Part shown: positions 19,282-30,037 of the stretch, in pieces
Layout of the letters: each line of letters opens with the position of its first letter
Numbering within the stretch: position 1 is the stretch's first letter
Source of the DNA: Serratia marcescens
GTDB taxonomy: Bacteria; Pseudomonadota; Gammaproteobacteria; Enterobacterales; Enterobacteriaceae
Direction of reading: 5' to 3'
NCBI RefSeq assembly: GCF_029846115.1
Contig: NZ_JARVZZ010000001.1
Coordinates: 4,588,001-4,652,000 of the forward strand
Length of the DNA stretch: 64,000 nt
Translations under genes and position numbers: made by a program
The notes under the pieces: model-generated
Database searches by the model: none
What the model was told of the DNA's origin: nothing
The model's input: only the letters and a program-made list of their open reading frames with translations

Positions 19282-20298
19282 TCAGGCGTTGTTTTCCAAC
19301 ACTTCACGGATACGCGCTTTGTAGGTTTCCAGCTTCTGCGGCGTCATCATGCGGCGCTCGTCGTCCAGCACCACGCCGCCCACGTCGTCGGCGATGCGCT
19401 GTGCCGACTGCAGCATCAGCTTGAAGTTCTGATTGGCGTCGCCGTAAGACGGCACCATCATGAACATCGACACGCCCGGCGTGGAGAAGTCGGACATCAT
19501 GTCAGGATCGAACGACCCCGGCTTGACCATGTTCGCCAGGCTGAACAGCACCGGGCCGCTGCCGGCCGGGCTGATATGACGGTGGAAGATGCCCATCTCG
19601 CCAAACTGGAAGCCCGCCTGCAACACGCTCTGCAGCAGCACTTCGCCGCCGATTACGCCGCCCTGATGGGCCGCGACGTGCAGCACCAGCACGGTCTCTT
19701 TCAGTTTAGCCTGAATGGGCGCAGCCGCCGGTTGCGGTGCAGGTTCCTGCGCCGGCTTCACTTCCGGCGCTTGCTGCACAGGGGCCGGCTCGGCGTGGAA
19801 TGCCGGTTCCGCCCCCTGCGGCGCCTCATGTTCATGCGGCAGATCGTCGACGCGCGGCTCACGGCGCGCGGCCGGTTGCGGTTGCTGCGGCTCGGCCTGT
19901 TCTTCGTCCGGCGCGTAGTTGTTCAGCAGGATGTCATCATACTCCGGCCGCTGAGACAGCGGAGGCGGCGTCTGATGGGCAGCCGGTTGAACGGCGCGGG
20001 GCGCTGGCGCAGCCGCCGGAGCAGGCTTCGTCGCGGCCACGGGTTCTTCGCGTGCGGCATCGAAATGGCCGAATGACGGCTCGTCTTGCGGGTGAGCGGC
20101 GCGTACGCGCACCTCACCGACGCCTTCTTCGAGATCGTCGATCGGAGTTTGTTCACGTTCCTTTTGGGAACGTTTGGCTGGGCGATCGCGGAAGAGCGCT
20201 GACCGTTCTTTGCGACTGGTCCACAGACCGTGCAATAACAGCGCTATTATGGCGATCGCGCCAACAACGATTAATATCAGACGCAAATCCTGCATCAT
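19282..20298 (-). CDS. zipA: Cell-division protein ZipA
   Basis: Membrane-anchored FtsZ-binding protein of the divisome. 338 residues: one N-terminal transmembrane helix ([20 protein letters not shown]), a short basic stretch, a long Pro/Ala/Gln-rich linker (about residues 60-190) and the C-terminal FtsZ-binding domain starting near [20 protein letters not shown]. Start ATG 20298 gives MMQDLRLIL as in E. coli; the frame extends to 20370 without support. Divergent from cysZ. Confidence 0.97.
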   Translation of the reverse strand: MMQDLRLILIVVGAIAIIALLLHGLWTSRKERSALFRDRPAKRSQKEREQTPIDDLEEGVGEVRVRAAHPQDEPSFGHFDAAREEPVAATKPAPAAAPAPRAVQPAAHQTPPPLSQRPEYDDILLNNYAPDEEQAEPQQPQPAARREPRVDDLPHEHEAPQGAEPAFHAEPAPVQQAPEVKPAQEPAPQPAAAPIQAKLKETVLVLHVAAHQGGVIGGEVLLQSVLQAGFQFGEMGIFHRHISPAGSGPVLFSLANMVKPGSFDPDMMSDFSTPGVSMFMMVPSYGDANQNFKLMLQSAQRIADDVGGVVLDDERRMMTPQKLETYKARIREVLENNA

Positions 20299-20519
20299 TG
20301 CTATCTCTGTTGTTCCAATACATTGCCACCGCGGCAAACATTCACTCTTTAACTCTATTTGCCCGCGCACACAAGTGCAAGTCCGTGCTGAACTTTATGC
20401 CAATAAAGATGATTATACTGCCTTTTTCTGCTGGTTTTTCAGCCAACCCTACCCTAGCCAGTGGAAAATCATCCCTATATGATAATGATGCCTGTTCAGA
20501 CAACGAGATAACTTAAGAT

Positions 20520-21278
20520 ATGTCCTATACGCAGCCCCCTTCCCGTTCGACCAGCGGCATTCACTATTTCGCCGAAGGTTGGCGCCTGATTTCGCGCCCG
20601 GGGATTAAACGCTATGTGGTCTTGCCGTTGCTGGTCAACGTGCTGCTGATGGGTTCCGCTTTCTGGTGGCTGTTCAGCCGGCTCGGCGACTGGATCCCGA
20701 CGATGATGAGCCACGTTCCCGACTGGCTGCAATGGTTGAGCTACCTGCTGTGGCCGCTGGCGGTCATTTCGGTGCTGCTGGTGTTCAGCTATCTGTTCAG
20801 CACCCTCACCAACCTGATCGCCGCGCCGTTCTGCGGCCTGCTGGCCGAGCAGCTCGAAGGCAGCCTGACCGGCAAACCGCTGCCGGACACCGGCCTGCTC
20901 GGCATCGCCAAAGATCTGCCGCGCATCATGGCGCGCGAATGGCGCAAGCTAATGTATTACCTGCCGCGCGCGCTGCTGCTGCTGGCGCTCTACTTCGTGC
21001 CCGGCATCGGCCAGACGGTGGCGCCGGTGCTGTGGTTCCTGTTCAGCGCCTGGATGTTGGCGATTCAGTATTGCGACTACCCGTTCGACAACCACAAGGT
21101 GAGCTTTGCCGACATGCGTCGCGCCTTGCGCCAGCACAAAACCGACAACCTGCAGTTCGGCGCGCTGGTCAGCCTGTTCACCATGATCCCGATCCTCAAC
21201 CTGGTGATCCTGCCGGTCGCCGTCTGCGGCGCCACCGCGATGTGGGTCGATCGCTATCGCTCGCAATTCGTCCGATAA
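20520..21278 (+). CDS. cysZ: Sulfate transporter CysZ
   Basis: Inner-membrane sulfate channel feeding cysteine synthesis. 252 residues, several hydrophobic segments, with [36 protein letters not shown] and [20 protein letters not shown], all typical of CysZ. Same strand as cysK, 185 bases ahead of it, as in E. coli. Confidence 0.97.
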   Translation: MSYTQPPSRSTSGIHYFAEGWRLISRPGIKRYVVLPLLVNVLLMGSAFWWLFSRLGDWIPTMMSHVPDWLQWLSYLLWPLAVISVLLVFSYLFSTLTNLIAAPFCGLLAEQLEGSLTGKPLPDTGLLGIAKDLPRIMAREWRKLMYYLPRALLLLALYFVPGIGQTVAPVLWFLFSAWMLAIQYCDYPFDNHKVSFADMRRALRQHKTDNLQFGALVSLFTMIPILNLVILPVAVCGATAMWVDRYRSQFVR

Positions 21279-21317
21279 CCGCCGTTTTTTACCGCCGATA
21301 GCGCGGAAATTTTCTAC

Positions 21318-21338
21318 AGGGCGCGCATTTCGCGCCCT
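21318..21338 (+). terminator. Hairpin after cysZ, weak terminator
   Basis: AGGGCGCG-catt-CGCGCCCT eight-base-pair stem 40 bases beyond the cysZ stop; only TTATC follows, so termination would be incomplete. The cysK promoter must lie in the AT-rich stretch at 21340-21440. Confidence 0.5.
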
Positions 21339-21463
21339 TATCATTGTGCTTAAAACTTATTTCCTAATAACATATAGATATACCAATTCTTTACTTCCCT
21401 GCCGGTACTGTTAGCGTATGCTTTCGATGTTCCCCACATTTTCATAGAGTTAAAGGACGGGCT

Positions 21464-22432
<969 letters not shown>

Positions 22433-22453
22433 TTCCGCCACTGCACAAATCGC

Positions 22454-22482
22454 TAAAAAAGCACCCTGCGGGGTGCTTTTTT
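22454..22482 (+). terminator. Rho-independent terminator of cysK
   Basis: AAAAAAGCACCC-tgcg-GGGTGCTTTTTT, 22 bases after the cysK stop. Confidence 0.95.
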
Positions 22483-22831
22483 GTGGACTGGATCAAACTT
22501 TATAGCAGTCCAAGATTGCTTTTGCCCGTCGGCTTTAGTATTTAACGGTGCATTATTTCGATGCGCAAAATTAATCACCCCCCGAGCCCGGCCAAGGCTG
22601 AATCGATTTACTCATCTGTCGCCGACGCGTCGAATCGGGCATAATGGGGAGCGGATTGGAACGACGTCTAAAGCCGAGTTTTTTGATCTGAAGTGCCTAA
22701 CGCGTCGTTTTCTGTTGCATCAACGTTCGCCCCTGTCCATAGTCAGGCGCTATAACCAGACAAGCTAAAGTCAGGCCCCTGGGCTAAACTTTAGCTCCAC
22801 AACATTAATCCAATAAGTTGGGGAAACATCA
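22483..22831 (+). promoter_or_regulatory. Leader and promoter region of ptsHI-crr
   Basis: About 350 bases with no recognisable gene. By analogy with E. coli it should contain multiple ptsH promoters and CRP sites. Immediately before ptsH it has a repeated motif around 22765-22800 (AAAGTCAGGCCCC / CTAAACTTTAG). I see no confident individual site. Confidence 0.45.
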
Positions 22832-23089
22832 ATGTTCCAGCAAGAAGTTACTATTACCGCTCCGAATGGTCTGCATACTCGCCCTGCCGCTCAGTTCGTT
22901 AAAGAAGCCAAAGGCTTCGCGTCTGACATCACCGTGACTTCCAACGGCAAAAGCGCCAGCGCTAAAAGCCTGTTCAAACTGCAAACTCTGGGGCTGACTC
23001 AAGGGACCGTAGTGACCATCTCAGCTGAAGGTGAAGACGAGCAGAAAGCCGTTGAGCACTTGGTAAAACTGATGGCAGAGCTTGAGTAA
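22832..23089 (+). CDS. ptsH: Phosphocarrier protein HPr
   Basis: General PTS phosphocarrier taking phosphate from enzyme I to the sugar-specific EII proteins. 85 residues. The phosphorylated His15 is in [16 protein letters not shown], and the regulatory-Ser region is [13 protein letters not shown]. Followed 46 bases later by ptsI. Confidence 0.99.
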   Translation: MFQQEVTITAPNGLHTRPAAQFVKEAKGFASDITVTSNGKSASAKSLFKLQTLGLTQGTVVTISAEGEDEQKAVEHLVKLMAELE

Positions 23090-23135
23090 TCGGCCCGTCT
23101 TTTTAGTTAACACCAGTCAAGAGTAAGGTAGGGTT

Positions 23136-24863
23136 ATGATTTCAGGCATTTTAGTATCACCGGGCATCGCTTTTGGTAAGGCTCTCTTGCTGAAAGAAGA
23201 CGACATCGTCATCAACCGGAAGAAAATCTCTGCTGATCAAGTAGAGCAGGAAGTCTCGCGTTTTCTGGCCGGCCGCGCGAAAGCGTCCGAACAGCTGGAA
23301 GCGATCAAGACCAAAGCTGGCGAAACCTTCGGCGAAGAGAAGGAAGCTATCTTCGAAGGCCACATCATGTTGCTGGAAGACGAAGAGCTTGAGCAGGAAA
23401 TCATAGCCCTAATCAAAGACGATCTGGCCTCCGCAGACGCCGCCGCCTACACCGTGATCGAAGGTCAGGCGAAAGCGCTGGAAGAGCTGGACGACGAATA
23501 CCTGAAAGAACGCGCCGCCGACGTGCGCGACATCGGTAAGCGCCTGCTGCAGAACATCCTGGGCATGCCGATCGTCGATCTGGGCTCCATTCAGGACGAA
23601 GTGATCCTGGTGGCCACCGATCTGACCCCGTCCGAGACCGCGCAGTTGAACCTGGACAAAGTGCTGGGCTTCATTACCGATCTCGGCGGCCGGACTTCCC
23701 ACACCTCTATCATGGCGCGCTCCCTGGAGCTGCCGGCGATCGTCGGTACCAGCGACGTGACCAAGCAGGTGAAAAACGACGACTACCTGATTCTGGATGC
23801 GGTTAACAACAAAATTTACGTTAACCCGACTGCTGACGTTATCGATCAGCTGAAAGCCGCCCAGAACCAATACATCACCGAGAAAAACGATCTGGCCAAG
23901 CTGAAGGACCTGCCGGCGATTACGCTGGACGGCCATCAGGTTGAAGTCTGCGCCAACATCGGCACCGTGCGCGACGTCGCGGGTGCAGAGCGCAACGGCG
24001 CGGAAGGCGTCGGCCTGTATCGTACCGAATTCCTGTTCATGGACCGCGACTCGCTGCCGACCGAAGACGAGCAGTTCCAGGCTTATAAAGCCGTGGCGGA
24101 AGCCATGGGCTCGCAGGCCGTGATCGTCCGCACCATGGACATCGGCGGCGACAAAGACCTGCCGTACATGAACCTGCCGAAGGAAGAGAACCCGTTCCTC
24201 GGCTGGCGCGCCATCCGCATCGCGATGGACCGCCGTGAAATCCTGCACGCCCAGCTGCGCGCCATCCTGCGCGCTTCGGCGTTCGGCAAACTGCGCATCA
24301 TGTTCCCGATGATCATCTCCGTGGAAGAAGTGCGCGATCTGAAAGGCGAAATCGAGACGCTGAAAGCGCAGCTGCGCGAAGAAGGCAAGGCGTTTGACGA
24401 GAGCATCGAAGTGGGCGTGATGGTGGAAACACCGGCTGCGGCGGTCATCGCTCACCACCTGGCGAAAGAAGTCGACTTCTTTAGTATTGGGACAAACGAT
24501 CTAACCCAGTATACTCTGGCGGTAGATCGCGGCAACGAGCTGATTTCTCATCTCTATAACCCGATGTCCCCATCAGTGCTTGGCCTGATCAAACAGGTTA
24601 TTGATGCATCTCACGCGGAAGGCAAGTGGACCGGCATGTGCGGCGAACTGGCTGGCGATGAGCGTGCTACACTGTTGTTATTGGGCATGGGGCTGGATGA
24701 GTTCAGCATGAGTGCGATTTCAATCCCGCGCATCAAGAAAATTATTCGTAACACGAATTTCGAAGATGTGAAGGCGTTGGCAGCGCAGGCCTTGGCACAG
24801 CCAACGGCACAAGACCTGATGAATTGCGTCAATAAATTCATCGAAGAAAAAACGCTCTGCTAA
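23136..24863 (+). CDS. ptsI: PTS enzyme I (phosphoenolpyruvate-protein phosphotransferase)
   Basis: Autophosphorylates from PEP and passes phosphate to HPr. 575 residues, as in E. coli. Active-site His is in [20 protein letters not shown]; the PEP-binding signature [19 protein letters not shown] and catalytic Cys in [14 protein letters not shown] are present. Middle gene of ptsHI-crr. Confidence 0.99.
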   Translation: MISGILVSPGIAFGKALLLKEDDIVINRKKISADQVEQEVSRFLAGRAKASEQLEAIKTKAGETFGEEKEAIFEGHIMLLEDEELEQEIIALIKDDLASADAAAYTVIEGQAKALEELDDEYLKERAADVRDIGKRLLQNILGMPIVDLGSIQDEVILVATDLTPSETAQLNLDKVLGFITDLGGRTSHTSIMARSLELPAIVGTSDVTKQVKNDDYLILDAVNNKIYVNPTADVIDQLKAAQNQYITEKNDLAKLKDLPAITLDGHQVEVCANIGTVRDVAGAERNGAEGVGLYRTEFLFMDRDSLPTEDEQFQAYKAVAEAMGSQAVIVRTMDIGGDKDLPYMNLPKEENPFLGWRAIRIAMDRREILHAQLRAILRASAFGKLRIMFPMIISVEEVRDLKGEIETLKAQLREEGKAFDESIEVGVMVETPAAAVIAHHLAKEVDFFSIGTNDLTQYTLAVDRGNELISHLYNPMSPSVLGLIKQVIDASHAEGKWTGMCGELAGDERATLLLLGMGLDEFSMSAISIPRIKKIIRNTNFEDVKALAAQALAQPTAQDLMNCVNKFIEEKTLC

Positions 24864-24912
24864 ACTTCCACGACACTGGAACGCCGCCCAATTTAATGCT
24901 TAGGAGAAGATC

Positions 24913-25422
24913 ATGGGTTTGTTCGATAAACTGAAATCTCTGGTTTCTGATGACAAGAAAGACACGGGCACTATCGAGATCGTCGCTCCCCTTTCTGGCG
25001 AAATCGTCAATATCGAAGATGTGCCGGACGTAGTGTTCGCTGAAAAAATCGTTGGCGACGGTATCGCTATTAAACCGGCCGGCAACAAAATGGTTGCTCC
25101 GGTTGACGGCACCATCGGCAAGATTTTCGAAACCAACCATGCATTCTCTATCGAATCCGACAGCGGCATTGAGCTGTTCGTCCACTTCGGCATCGATACC
25201 GTAGAACTGAAAGGCGAAGGCTTCAAACGCATCGCCGAAGAAGGTCAGCGCGTCAAGAAAGGTGACGTGGTTATCGAGTTCAACCTGCCACTGCTGGAAG
25301 AGAAAGCCAAGTCTACCCTGACGCCGGTCGTTATCTCCAACATGGACGAGATCAAAGAGCTGATCAAACTGTCCGGCAGCGTGACCGTTGGCGAAACCCC
25401 GATCATCCGCATCAAGAAGTAA
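24913..25422 (+). CDS. crr: PTS glucose-specific EIIA component (EIIA-Glc)
   Basis: Phosphocarrier for glucose uptake and regulator of adenylate cyclase and inducer exclusion. 169 residues. It has both active-site histidines, in [20 protein letters not shown], and a C-terminal end [13 protein letters not shown]. In E. coli, crr also has a promoter inside ptsI. Confidence 0.99.
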   Translation: MGLFDKLKSLVSDDKKDTGTIEIVAPLSGEIVNIEDVPDVVFAEKIVGDGIAIKPAGNKMVAPVDGTIGKIFETNHAFSIESDSGIELFVHFGIDTVELKGEGFKRIAEEGQRVKKGDVVIEFNLPLLEEKAKSTLTPVVISNMDEIKELIKLSGSVTVGETPIIRIKK

Positions 25423-25437
25423 GCGCGGATGAGCAAG

Positions 25438-25467
25438 AAAAACGGCGCCCTCGGCGCCGTTTTTTTA
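25438..25467 (+). terminator. Rho-independent terminator of ptsHI-crr
   Basis: AAAAACGGCGCC-ctc-GGCGCCGTTTTTTT, 15 bases after the crr stop; a very strong hairpin. Confidence 0.95.
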
Positions 25468-25479
25468 TCCCCTTCGTCT

Positions 25480-25578
25480 TTCGAACCGCAGCGTTGTTGG
25501 CCGCACGTGTTCACCCCGGTCACTTACTGGAGTAAGCTCCCGGGGATTCCCCCGCTTGCCGCCTAGCTGCAATTCGAA
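25480..25578. repeat. ERIC element (short form)
   Basis: A 99-base imperfect palindrome bounded by TTCGAACCGCAGC and GCTGCAATTCGAA (11 of 13 complementary). Its centre, CCCCGGTCACTTACT-GG-AGTAAGCTCCCGGGG (25514-25545), matches the sequences recognised by the classical ERIC primers (AAGTAAGTGACTGGGG and AGCTCCTGGGGATTC type). It is shorter than the 127-base standard ERIC. Lies between crr and rssA. Confidence 0.85.
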
Positions 25579-25597
25579 ACCCTTTGGGTATACCGCG

Positions 25598-25728
25598 GAT
25601 AATAGACGTTATCGGCGCAGGCAGTTTGAACATGGACAGCGCGCAACCTTCGGAGCGTACACGCAGTACGTGACGAAGGCGAGCACTGACCTAGTTCAAA
25701 ATGGCAAGTAAGATAGTCTATTATTGCC
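25598..25728. repeat. Second inverted-repeat element abutting rssA
   Basis: Nested complementary blocks: ATAATAGAC (25599-25607) with GTCTATTAT (25716-25724), TTTGAAC (25625) with GTTCAAA (25694), CCTTCG (25647) with CGAAGG (25674), and GCGTAC with GTACG around a short loop at 25661-25665. The whole forms a long interrupted hairpin of about 125 bases. Its right arm contains the stop codon of rssA. Probably a dispersed repeat, but copy number cannot be seen here. Confidence 0.55.
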
Positions 25729-27043
25729 AGCGCGGGATGCGCAGGGTAATGACCAACCCCTCTTTATCGCCGTTGCGCGCCTCAACCTGGCCGCCGTGCG
25801 CCAGTACCACCTTGCGGGTGATCGCCAGCCCCAGACCGTAGCCCTTGCCCGACAGCGCCGACTTCACGCGCACGAACGGATCGAAGATGCTCGACAGCTT
25901 CGCCTCCTCGACTCCCGGCCCCTGATCGCTGACCGCGATCTGGAACTGATTATCGACGCGCGTCAGCGCCACCGTCACCCGCTGGCCGTGGCTGGAAAAG
26001 CGCAGCGCATTGCGCACGATGTTGTCCACCGCTCGCCGCATCAGCTCCGCATTGCCCTTGACGGTGTACTCCACGTCCGACTCGGCCTGCAGCACGATAT
26101 CCACGCCGGGCACCTGCGCCTCATAGCGCGCATCGCTCACCACCGCATCCACCAGGCCGTACAGATCGAAATACTCCTCGTCCGGCAGGCTGCTGTGTTC
26201 GGTTCGCGACAACGCCAGCAGCTCGCCGATCATTTTGTCCAGCCGCCCCGATTCGTGTTCGATGCGCTTGAGCGAGGTTTCGACGTTGCCGGCATTCTGC
26301 CGTGCCAGGCCGATCGCCAACTGCAGGCGCGCCAGCGGCGAACGCAGCTCGTGCGAAACGTCGTGCAACAGCTGCTCGCGGGCGCTGACCAGCAGTTCCA
26401 GCCGCTCGGCCATGGTGTCGAAATCGCGCGCCACGTCGGACAGCTCGTCATGGCGGCGCCGCATCTTCGGGAACAGCCGCACCGACAGATCGCCCTGCGC
26501 CACCCGATCCAGACCGCCGCGCAGCTGACGCATCGGCCGGGTCAGGTTCCAGGCCAGCACGGCGCTGAACAGCAAACCGCCCAGCCCGCCGACCCACAGC
26601 ATCGGCGCAGGAATGTTGAAGAAATGGGAGCGCCGCTCCGGCCGATACTCTTCCCGCAACCCGCGCACGTTATAACTCAGCCAGTATCCCTGTCCTTCCC
26701 CGGTCTGCACCCAGGCAGAGATCTCTTTCGGCATCCGCCGCCCTTCAAATACCGGTTCTTCCGGCGTGGGCGGCGGTGGTTGAGTCATTGGCGTCACGGA
26801 CAGCAAACGTCTGTCGTCCTCGGGCCAGTCGCGCATCAAGGCTTCCAGCGCCGGCATGCCGCCGCTGCGCAACTGGGTGGCGGCCGAGGTCAGCTGCAGG
26901 CCGATGACCCGCCGCGCCATGGCGTTCTCCGGCGGCACATAGCGATCGCCATAGAGAGAAAACGCCACCCACAGCGCCTGCGTCATGATGAGAAAGGTCA
27001 GCCAAAAGCCGAGCAAAATTTTCCAGAACAGTCTTCCGCGCAT
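25721..27043 (-). CDS. rssA: Two-component sensor histidine kinase RssA
   Basis: 440 residues. Two membrane segments (about 8-30 and 147-168) enclose a Pro-rich periplasmic domain, followed by HAMP (about 168-220), HisKA with phospho-acceptor His near 231 (LLHDVSHELRSPLARLQLAI) and HATPase (N box NIVRNALRF, G box DQGPGV, GKGYGLGLAI). CpxA-like family. Downstream of rssB with a six-base gap. Location between crr and cysM, and the partner's features, point to RssA of S. marcescens, which with RssB restrains swarming; the name rests on that recollection, not on alignment. The stop codon lies in a repeat element. Confidence 0.8.
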   Translation of the reverse strand: MRGRLFWKILLGFWLTFLIMTQALWVAFSLYGDRYVPPENAMARRVIGLQLTSAATQLRSGGMPALEALMRDWPEDDRRLLSVTPMTQPPPPTPEEPVFEGRRMPKEISAWVQTGEGQGYWLSYNVRGLREEYRPERRSHFFNIPAPMLWVGGLGGLLFSAVLAWNLTRPMRQLRGGLDRVAQGDLSVRLFPKMRRRHDELSDVARDFDTMAERLELLVSAREQLLHDVSHELRSPLARLQLAIGLARQNAGNVETSLKRIEHESGRLDKMIGELLALSRTEHSSLPDEEYFDLYGLVDAVVSDARYEAQVPGVDIVLQAESDVEYTVKGNAELMRRAVDNIVRNALRFSSHGQRVTVALTRVDNQFQIAVSDQGPGVEEAKLSSIFDPFVRVKSALSGKGYGLGLAITRKVVLAHGGQVEARNGDKEGLVITLRIPRWQ

Positions 27044-27049
27044 GTCAGA

Positions 27050-27730
27050 TTACCGAATGCGATAGCCGATGCTACGCACCGTCTCAATGCTGAGCTTACT
27101 GCCGGCCAACGCGCTCAGCTTCTGGCGGATATTGCTGATGTGCACGTCCACGCTGCGATCATAGGCCTCACGCGGGCGCCCCAGCCCCTTCTCGGACAGC
27201 TCGTCCTTCGACACCACGCGATCCGGCGCGCGCAGCAACAGCTCCAACAGATTGAACTCCGAAGCGGTCAGATCAAACGCCTTACCGCGCCATTCGCTGC
27301 TGCGGGTTGAAGGGTTCAGCGTCAGCTCGCCGAAGCTGATGGCGGCCTCGTCGTCCGCCTCTTGCGGCCGCTCTTCGAAACGGCGCAGCACCGCACGCAG
27401 ACGCGCCACCAATTCGCGCGGATAGCACGGTTTGGGCATGTAATCGTCGGCGCCCATCTCCAGGCCAATCACCCGATCGATGTTGTCGCCTTTGGCAGTC
27501 AGCATGATGATCGGCAGCCGGCTCTTTTTACGCACGTCGCGCAGCACGTCGATGCCGCTCATGTCCGGCAGCATGATGTCGAGGATCATCGCGGTATAGT
27601 CGCCCGACAGCGCGCCCTCTACCCCCGCCTTGCCGGTCAGCACCAGCGTGGCGTCGAAGCCTTCGCCCGTCAGGTATTCGCTCAGCATGGTGCCAAGCTC
27701 CAGGTCATCGTCGACCAGTAAAATTTTCAT
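27050..27730 (-). CDS. rssB: OmpR/PhoB-family response regulator RssB
   Basis: 226 residues: receiver domain with acidic pocket LLVDDD, phospho-acceptor Asp51 (MILDIMLPDMSG) and conserved Lys in IMLTAKGD; then a winged-helix DNA-binding domain (ASEFNLLELLLRAPDRVVSK). Start ATG 27730 has GGAG upstream; the earlier ATG at 27745 is part of that ribosome-binding stretch. In S. marcescens, RssB acts through Asp51 to repress flhDC and modulate other genes; numbering from this start gives Asp at 51, which supports both name and start. Confidence 0.82.
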   Translation of the reverse strand: MKILLVDDDLELGTMLSEYLTGEGFDATLVLTGKAGVEGALSGDYTAMILDIMLPDMSGIDVLRDVRKKSRLPIIMLTAKGDNIDRVIGLEMGADDYMPKPCYPRELVARLRAVLRRFEERPQEADDEAAISFGELTLNPSTRSSEWRGKAFDLTASEFNLLELLLRAPDRVVSKDELSEKGLGRPREAYDRSVDVHISNIRQKLSALAGSKLSIETVRSIGYRIR

Positions 27731-27956
27731 GCCTTGCTCCTTCACCGATTTTCGTTATTTTCCCGCCAATTCCGCCGGCCCGCAGCCGGTTTTACTCAAT
27801 CCTTACACATCGCGGTTCGCGTCTCGCCATCGTTAGTGTGGCTGCTGTCGCGCAATTTCTCTACTTCTGTCAGGGTATTGGCATGCCGACAGGCGCCGGC
27901 CACCGCGCAGGCGGGCCGGCTATACCGTCGGTCAAAAGGGAAGTGAGAAGGGTTTT

Positions 27957-27978
27957 CCCGGCGGAACGCACCGCCGGG
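27957..27978 (-). terminator. Hairpin after cysM
   Basis: CCCGGCGG-aacgca-CCGCCGGG perfect 8-bp stem, ten bases beyond the cysM stop. No T run follows on the minus strand, so it may be a 3' stabilising structure. The remaining gap to rssB (27731-27956) shows no gene and should hold the rssB promoter. Confidence 0.5.
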
Positions 27979-27987
27979 AGGGCACAT

Positions 27988-28869
27988 TCAGTCGAACACG
28001 CCGGTGGAGAGGTAACGGTCACCGCGATCGCAGACGATCGCCACCACGACGCTGCCGGGATGGGCCGCCGCGACGCGCAGGGCGCCGGCTACCGCGCCGC
28101 CGGAGCTGACGCCGCAGAAGATGCCTTCACGCTGCGCCAGCTGGCGCATGGTCTGCTCGGCATCGCGCTGCTCGATATCCAGCACCTGCTCCACCAGCTC
28201 CGGGCGGAAAATGCCCGGCAGGTAAGCGGGCGCCCAACGGCGAATGCCGGGGATGCTGCTGCCTTCTGCCGGCTGCAGGCCGATGATCTGTACCTGCGGA
28301 TTCTGGCTCTTCAGGTAACCGCCCACGCCGGTAATGGTGCCGGTGGTGCCCATGCTGGAAACAAAGTGGGTGATGCGCCCTTCGGTCTGGCGCCAGATCT
28401 CCGGGCCGGTGGTGGTGAAATGGGCATAGGGATTGTCGAGATTATTGAACTGATCCAGCACCTTACCCTGCCCCTGGCGCTGCATCTCCAGCGCCAGATC
28501 GCGCGCCCCTTCCATTCCCTGTTCACGGCTGACCAGGATCAGCTCGGCACCGTAGGCGCGCATCGCCGCCTGCCGCTCCAGGCTCATGTTCTCTGGCATC
28601 AGTAGCTTCAGCGTATAGCCTTTCAATGCAGCAATCATCGCCAGCGCAATGCCGGTGTTGCCGCTGGTGGCCTCAATCAGCACGTCGCCGGGCTTGATCT
28701 CGCCGCGCAGCTCCGCCTGCTGGATCATCGCCAACGCAGCGCGATCCTTCACCGATCCCGCCGGGTTATTGCCTTCCAGTTTGACCCATACCTCGCTGCC
28801 CGCCTGGGCGGCCAGCCGTTGCAGTTGTACCAGCGGGGTGTTCCCGATGCATTGTTCGAGCGTTGTCAC
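27988..28869 (-). CDS. cysM: Cysteine synthase B
   Basis: PLP enzyme that can use thiosulfate to make S-sulfocysteine. 293 residues. PLP Lys in [36 protein letters not shown], and SSMGTTGTITGVGGYLKSQN. Start is GTG at 28869 (MTTLEQCIGNTP), aligned with MSTLEQTIGNTP of E. coli. Terminal gene of the thiosulfate/sulfate cluster, but preceded by a terminator hairpin. Confidence 0.97.
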   Translation of the reverse strand: MTTLEQCIGNTPLVQLQRLAAQAGSEVWVKLEGNNPAGSVKDRAALAMIQQAELRGEIKPGDVLIEATSGNTGIALAMIAALKGYTLKLLMPENMSLERQAAMRAYGAELILVSREQGMEGARDLALEMQRQGQGKVLDQFNNLDNPYAHFTTTGPEIWRQTEGRITHFVSSMGTTGTITGVGGYLKSQNPQVQIIGLQPAEGSSIPGIRRWAPAYLPGIFRPELVEQVLDIEQRDAEQTMRQLAQREGIFCGVSSGGAVAGALRVAAAHPGSVVVAIVCDRGDRYLSTGVFD

Positions 28870-28897
28870 GATCTTTGCCTGTGTTGGTGTGCGTAAA

Positions 28898-28924
28898 GTA
28901 AAAAGGCAACCCGGGGGTTGCCTT
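28898..28924 (-). terminator. Terminator between cysA and cysM
   Basis: On the minus strand AAGGCAACCCCCGGGTTGCCTT followed by TTTAC: stem of eight to ten pairs with a T tract, 25 bases after the cysA stop. It should reduce cysM transcription from the cysPTWA promoter. Confidence 0.8.
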
Positions 28925-28948
28925 GAAGAAAAGGGCTGCTAAAACCTA

Positions 28949-30037
28949 TCAGGCGCTTTTGGCTAACGCAACAGGTTGCAGCAGTTGATCGCCGGCATAC
29001 AGCCGCGCATTGAGGCTGCCAACGTAGTAACGGCCGCCGCGCACCGGCGTGGCGTTGCCCTCCGGCAGCACTAGGCTTATCGGTTCCTGATGCCAGCCGA
29101 TCGGCTGCACCGTCAACTGCCAGAAATGGCCGCGCGGGCTGACTTCCAGCACCTGAACCGGCAGCGGGCAGCGCTCGCTGCTTTCGGTCGCCACTTCCAT
29201 TTCCCACGGGCGCAGGAACAGATCGACGCTGCCCTGGTGCATCGGCTGGAACGACAGCGGCCACTGGTGCGCGCCGACGAACAGCTGAGAGCCGCGAATT
29301 TCGCCGTTCAGGCGGTTCACTTCCCCCATGAATTCCAGCACGAAACGGCTCGCCGGTTCGCGCATGATTTCGACCGGCGACCCGACCTGTTCGATATTGC
29401 CCTGGCTCATCACCACGATGCGGTCGGCCACTTCCATCGCCTCTTCCTGATCGTGGGTAACGAATACGCTGGTGAACTTCAGCTCTTCGTGCAGTTGACG
29501 CAGCCAACGGCGCAGCTCTTTGCGCACCTGTGCATCCAGCGCGCCGAACGGTTCGTCCAGCAGCAGGATTTGCGGTTCCACCGCCAGGGCACGCGCCAGC
29601 GCCACGCGCTGTTTCTGGCCGCCGGACAGCTGCGACGGATAGCGGTTGGCCAGGTGGCCCAGCTGCACCATCTCCAGCAGTTGGGTGACTTTCTGTTTGA
29701 TCGCCGCAGCGTTCGGCCGCTCGCGGCGCGGCAGCACGGTCAGGCCGAAAGCGATGTTGTCGAACACCGTCATGTGGCGGAACAGCGCATAGTGCTGAAA
29801 CACGAAGCCCACGCGCCTGTCGCGCGCGTGCATGTGGCTGACGTCGGTGCCGTGGAAGCCCAGCTTGCCGCCGCTCTGACTTTCCAGCCCGGCGATGATG
29901 CGCAGCAGCGTGGTCTTGCCGGAACCGGACGGCCCGAGCAGCGCCACCATCTCGCCGGAAGCAATATCGAGCGAGATATCGTTCAATACCTTGGTGCGAC
30001 CGAAGTACTTGTTGATGCCGTTAATCTCAATGCTCAT
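28949..30037 (-). CDS. cysA: Sulfate/thiosulfate ABC transporter ATPase CysA
   Basis: 362 residues. Walker [13 protein letters not shown] (about 36-47), signature [20 protein letters not shown], Walker [13 protein letters not shown]-loop [14 protein letters not shown], and a C-terminal TOBE-type regulatory domain ([10 protein letters not shown]). It overlaps the cysW 3' end by 11 bases. Energises uptake of sulfate or thiosulfate. Confidence 0.97.
   Translation of the reverse strand: MSIEINGINKYFGRTKVLNDISLDIASGEMVALLGPSGSGKTTLLRIIAGLESQSGGKLGFHGTDVSHMHARDRRVGFVFQHYALFRHMTVFDNIAFGLTVLPRRERPNAAAIKQKVTQLLEMVQLGHLANRYPSQLSGGQKQRVALARALAVEPQILLLDEPFGALDAQVRKELRRWLRQLHEELKFTSVFVTHDQEEAMEVADRIVVMSQGNIEQVGSPVEIMREPASRFVLEFMGEVNRLNGEIRGSQLFVGAHQWPLSFQPMHQGSVDLFLRPWEMEVATESSERCPLPVQVLEVSPRGHFWQLTVQPIGWHQEPISLVLPEGNATPVRGGRYYVGSLNARLYAGDQLLQPVALAKSA

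Noticed and set aside
25480..25578. CRISPR repeat or attenuator for the inverted repeats
   Set aside because: No spaced direct repeats; the core matches ERIC. No CRISPR array was seen anywhere in the window.
25721..27730. cpxA-cpxR
   Set aside because: Same families, but wrong neighbourhood (no cpxP divergent gene); the site and Asp51 fit RssAB better.
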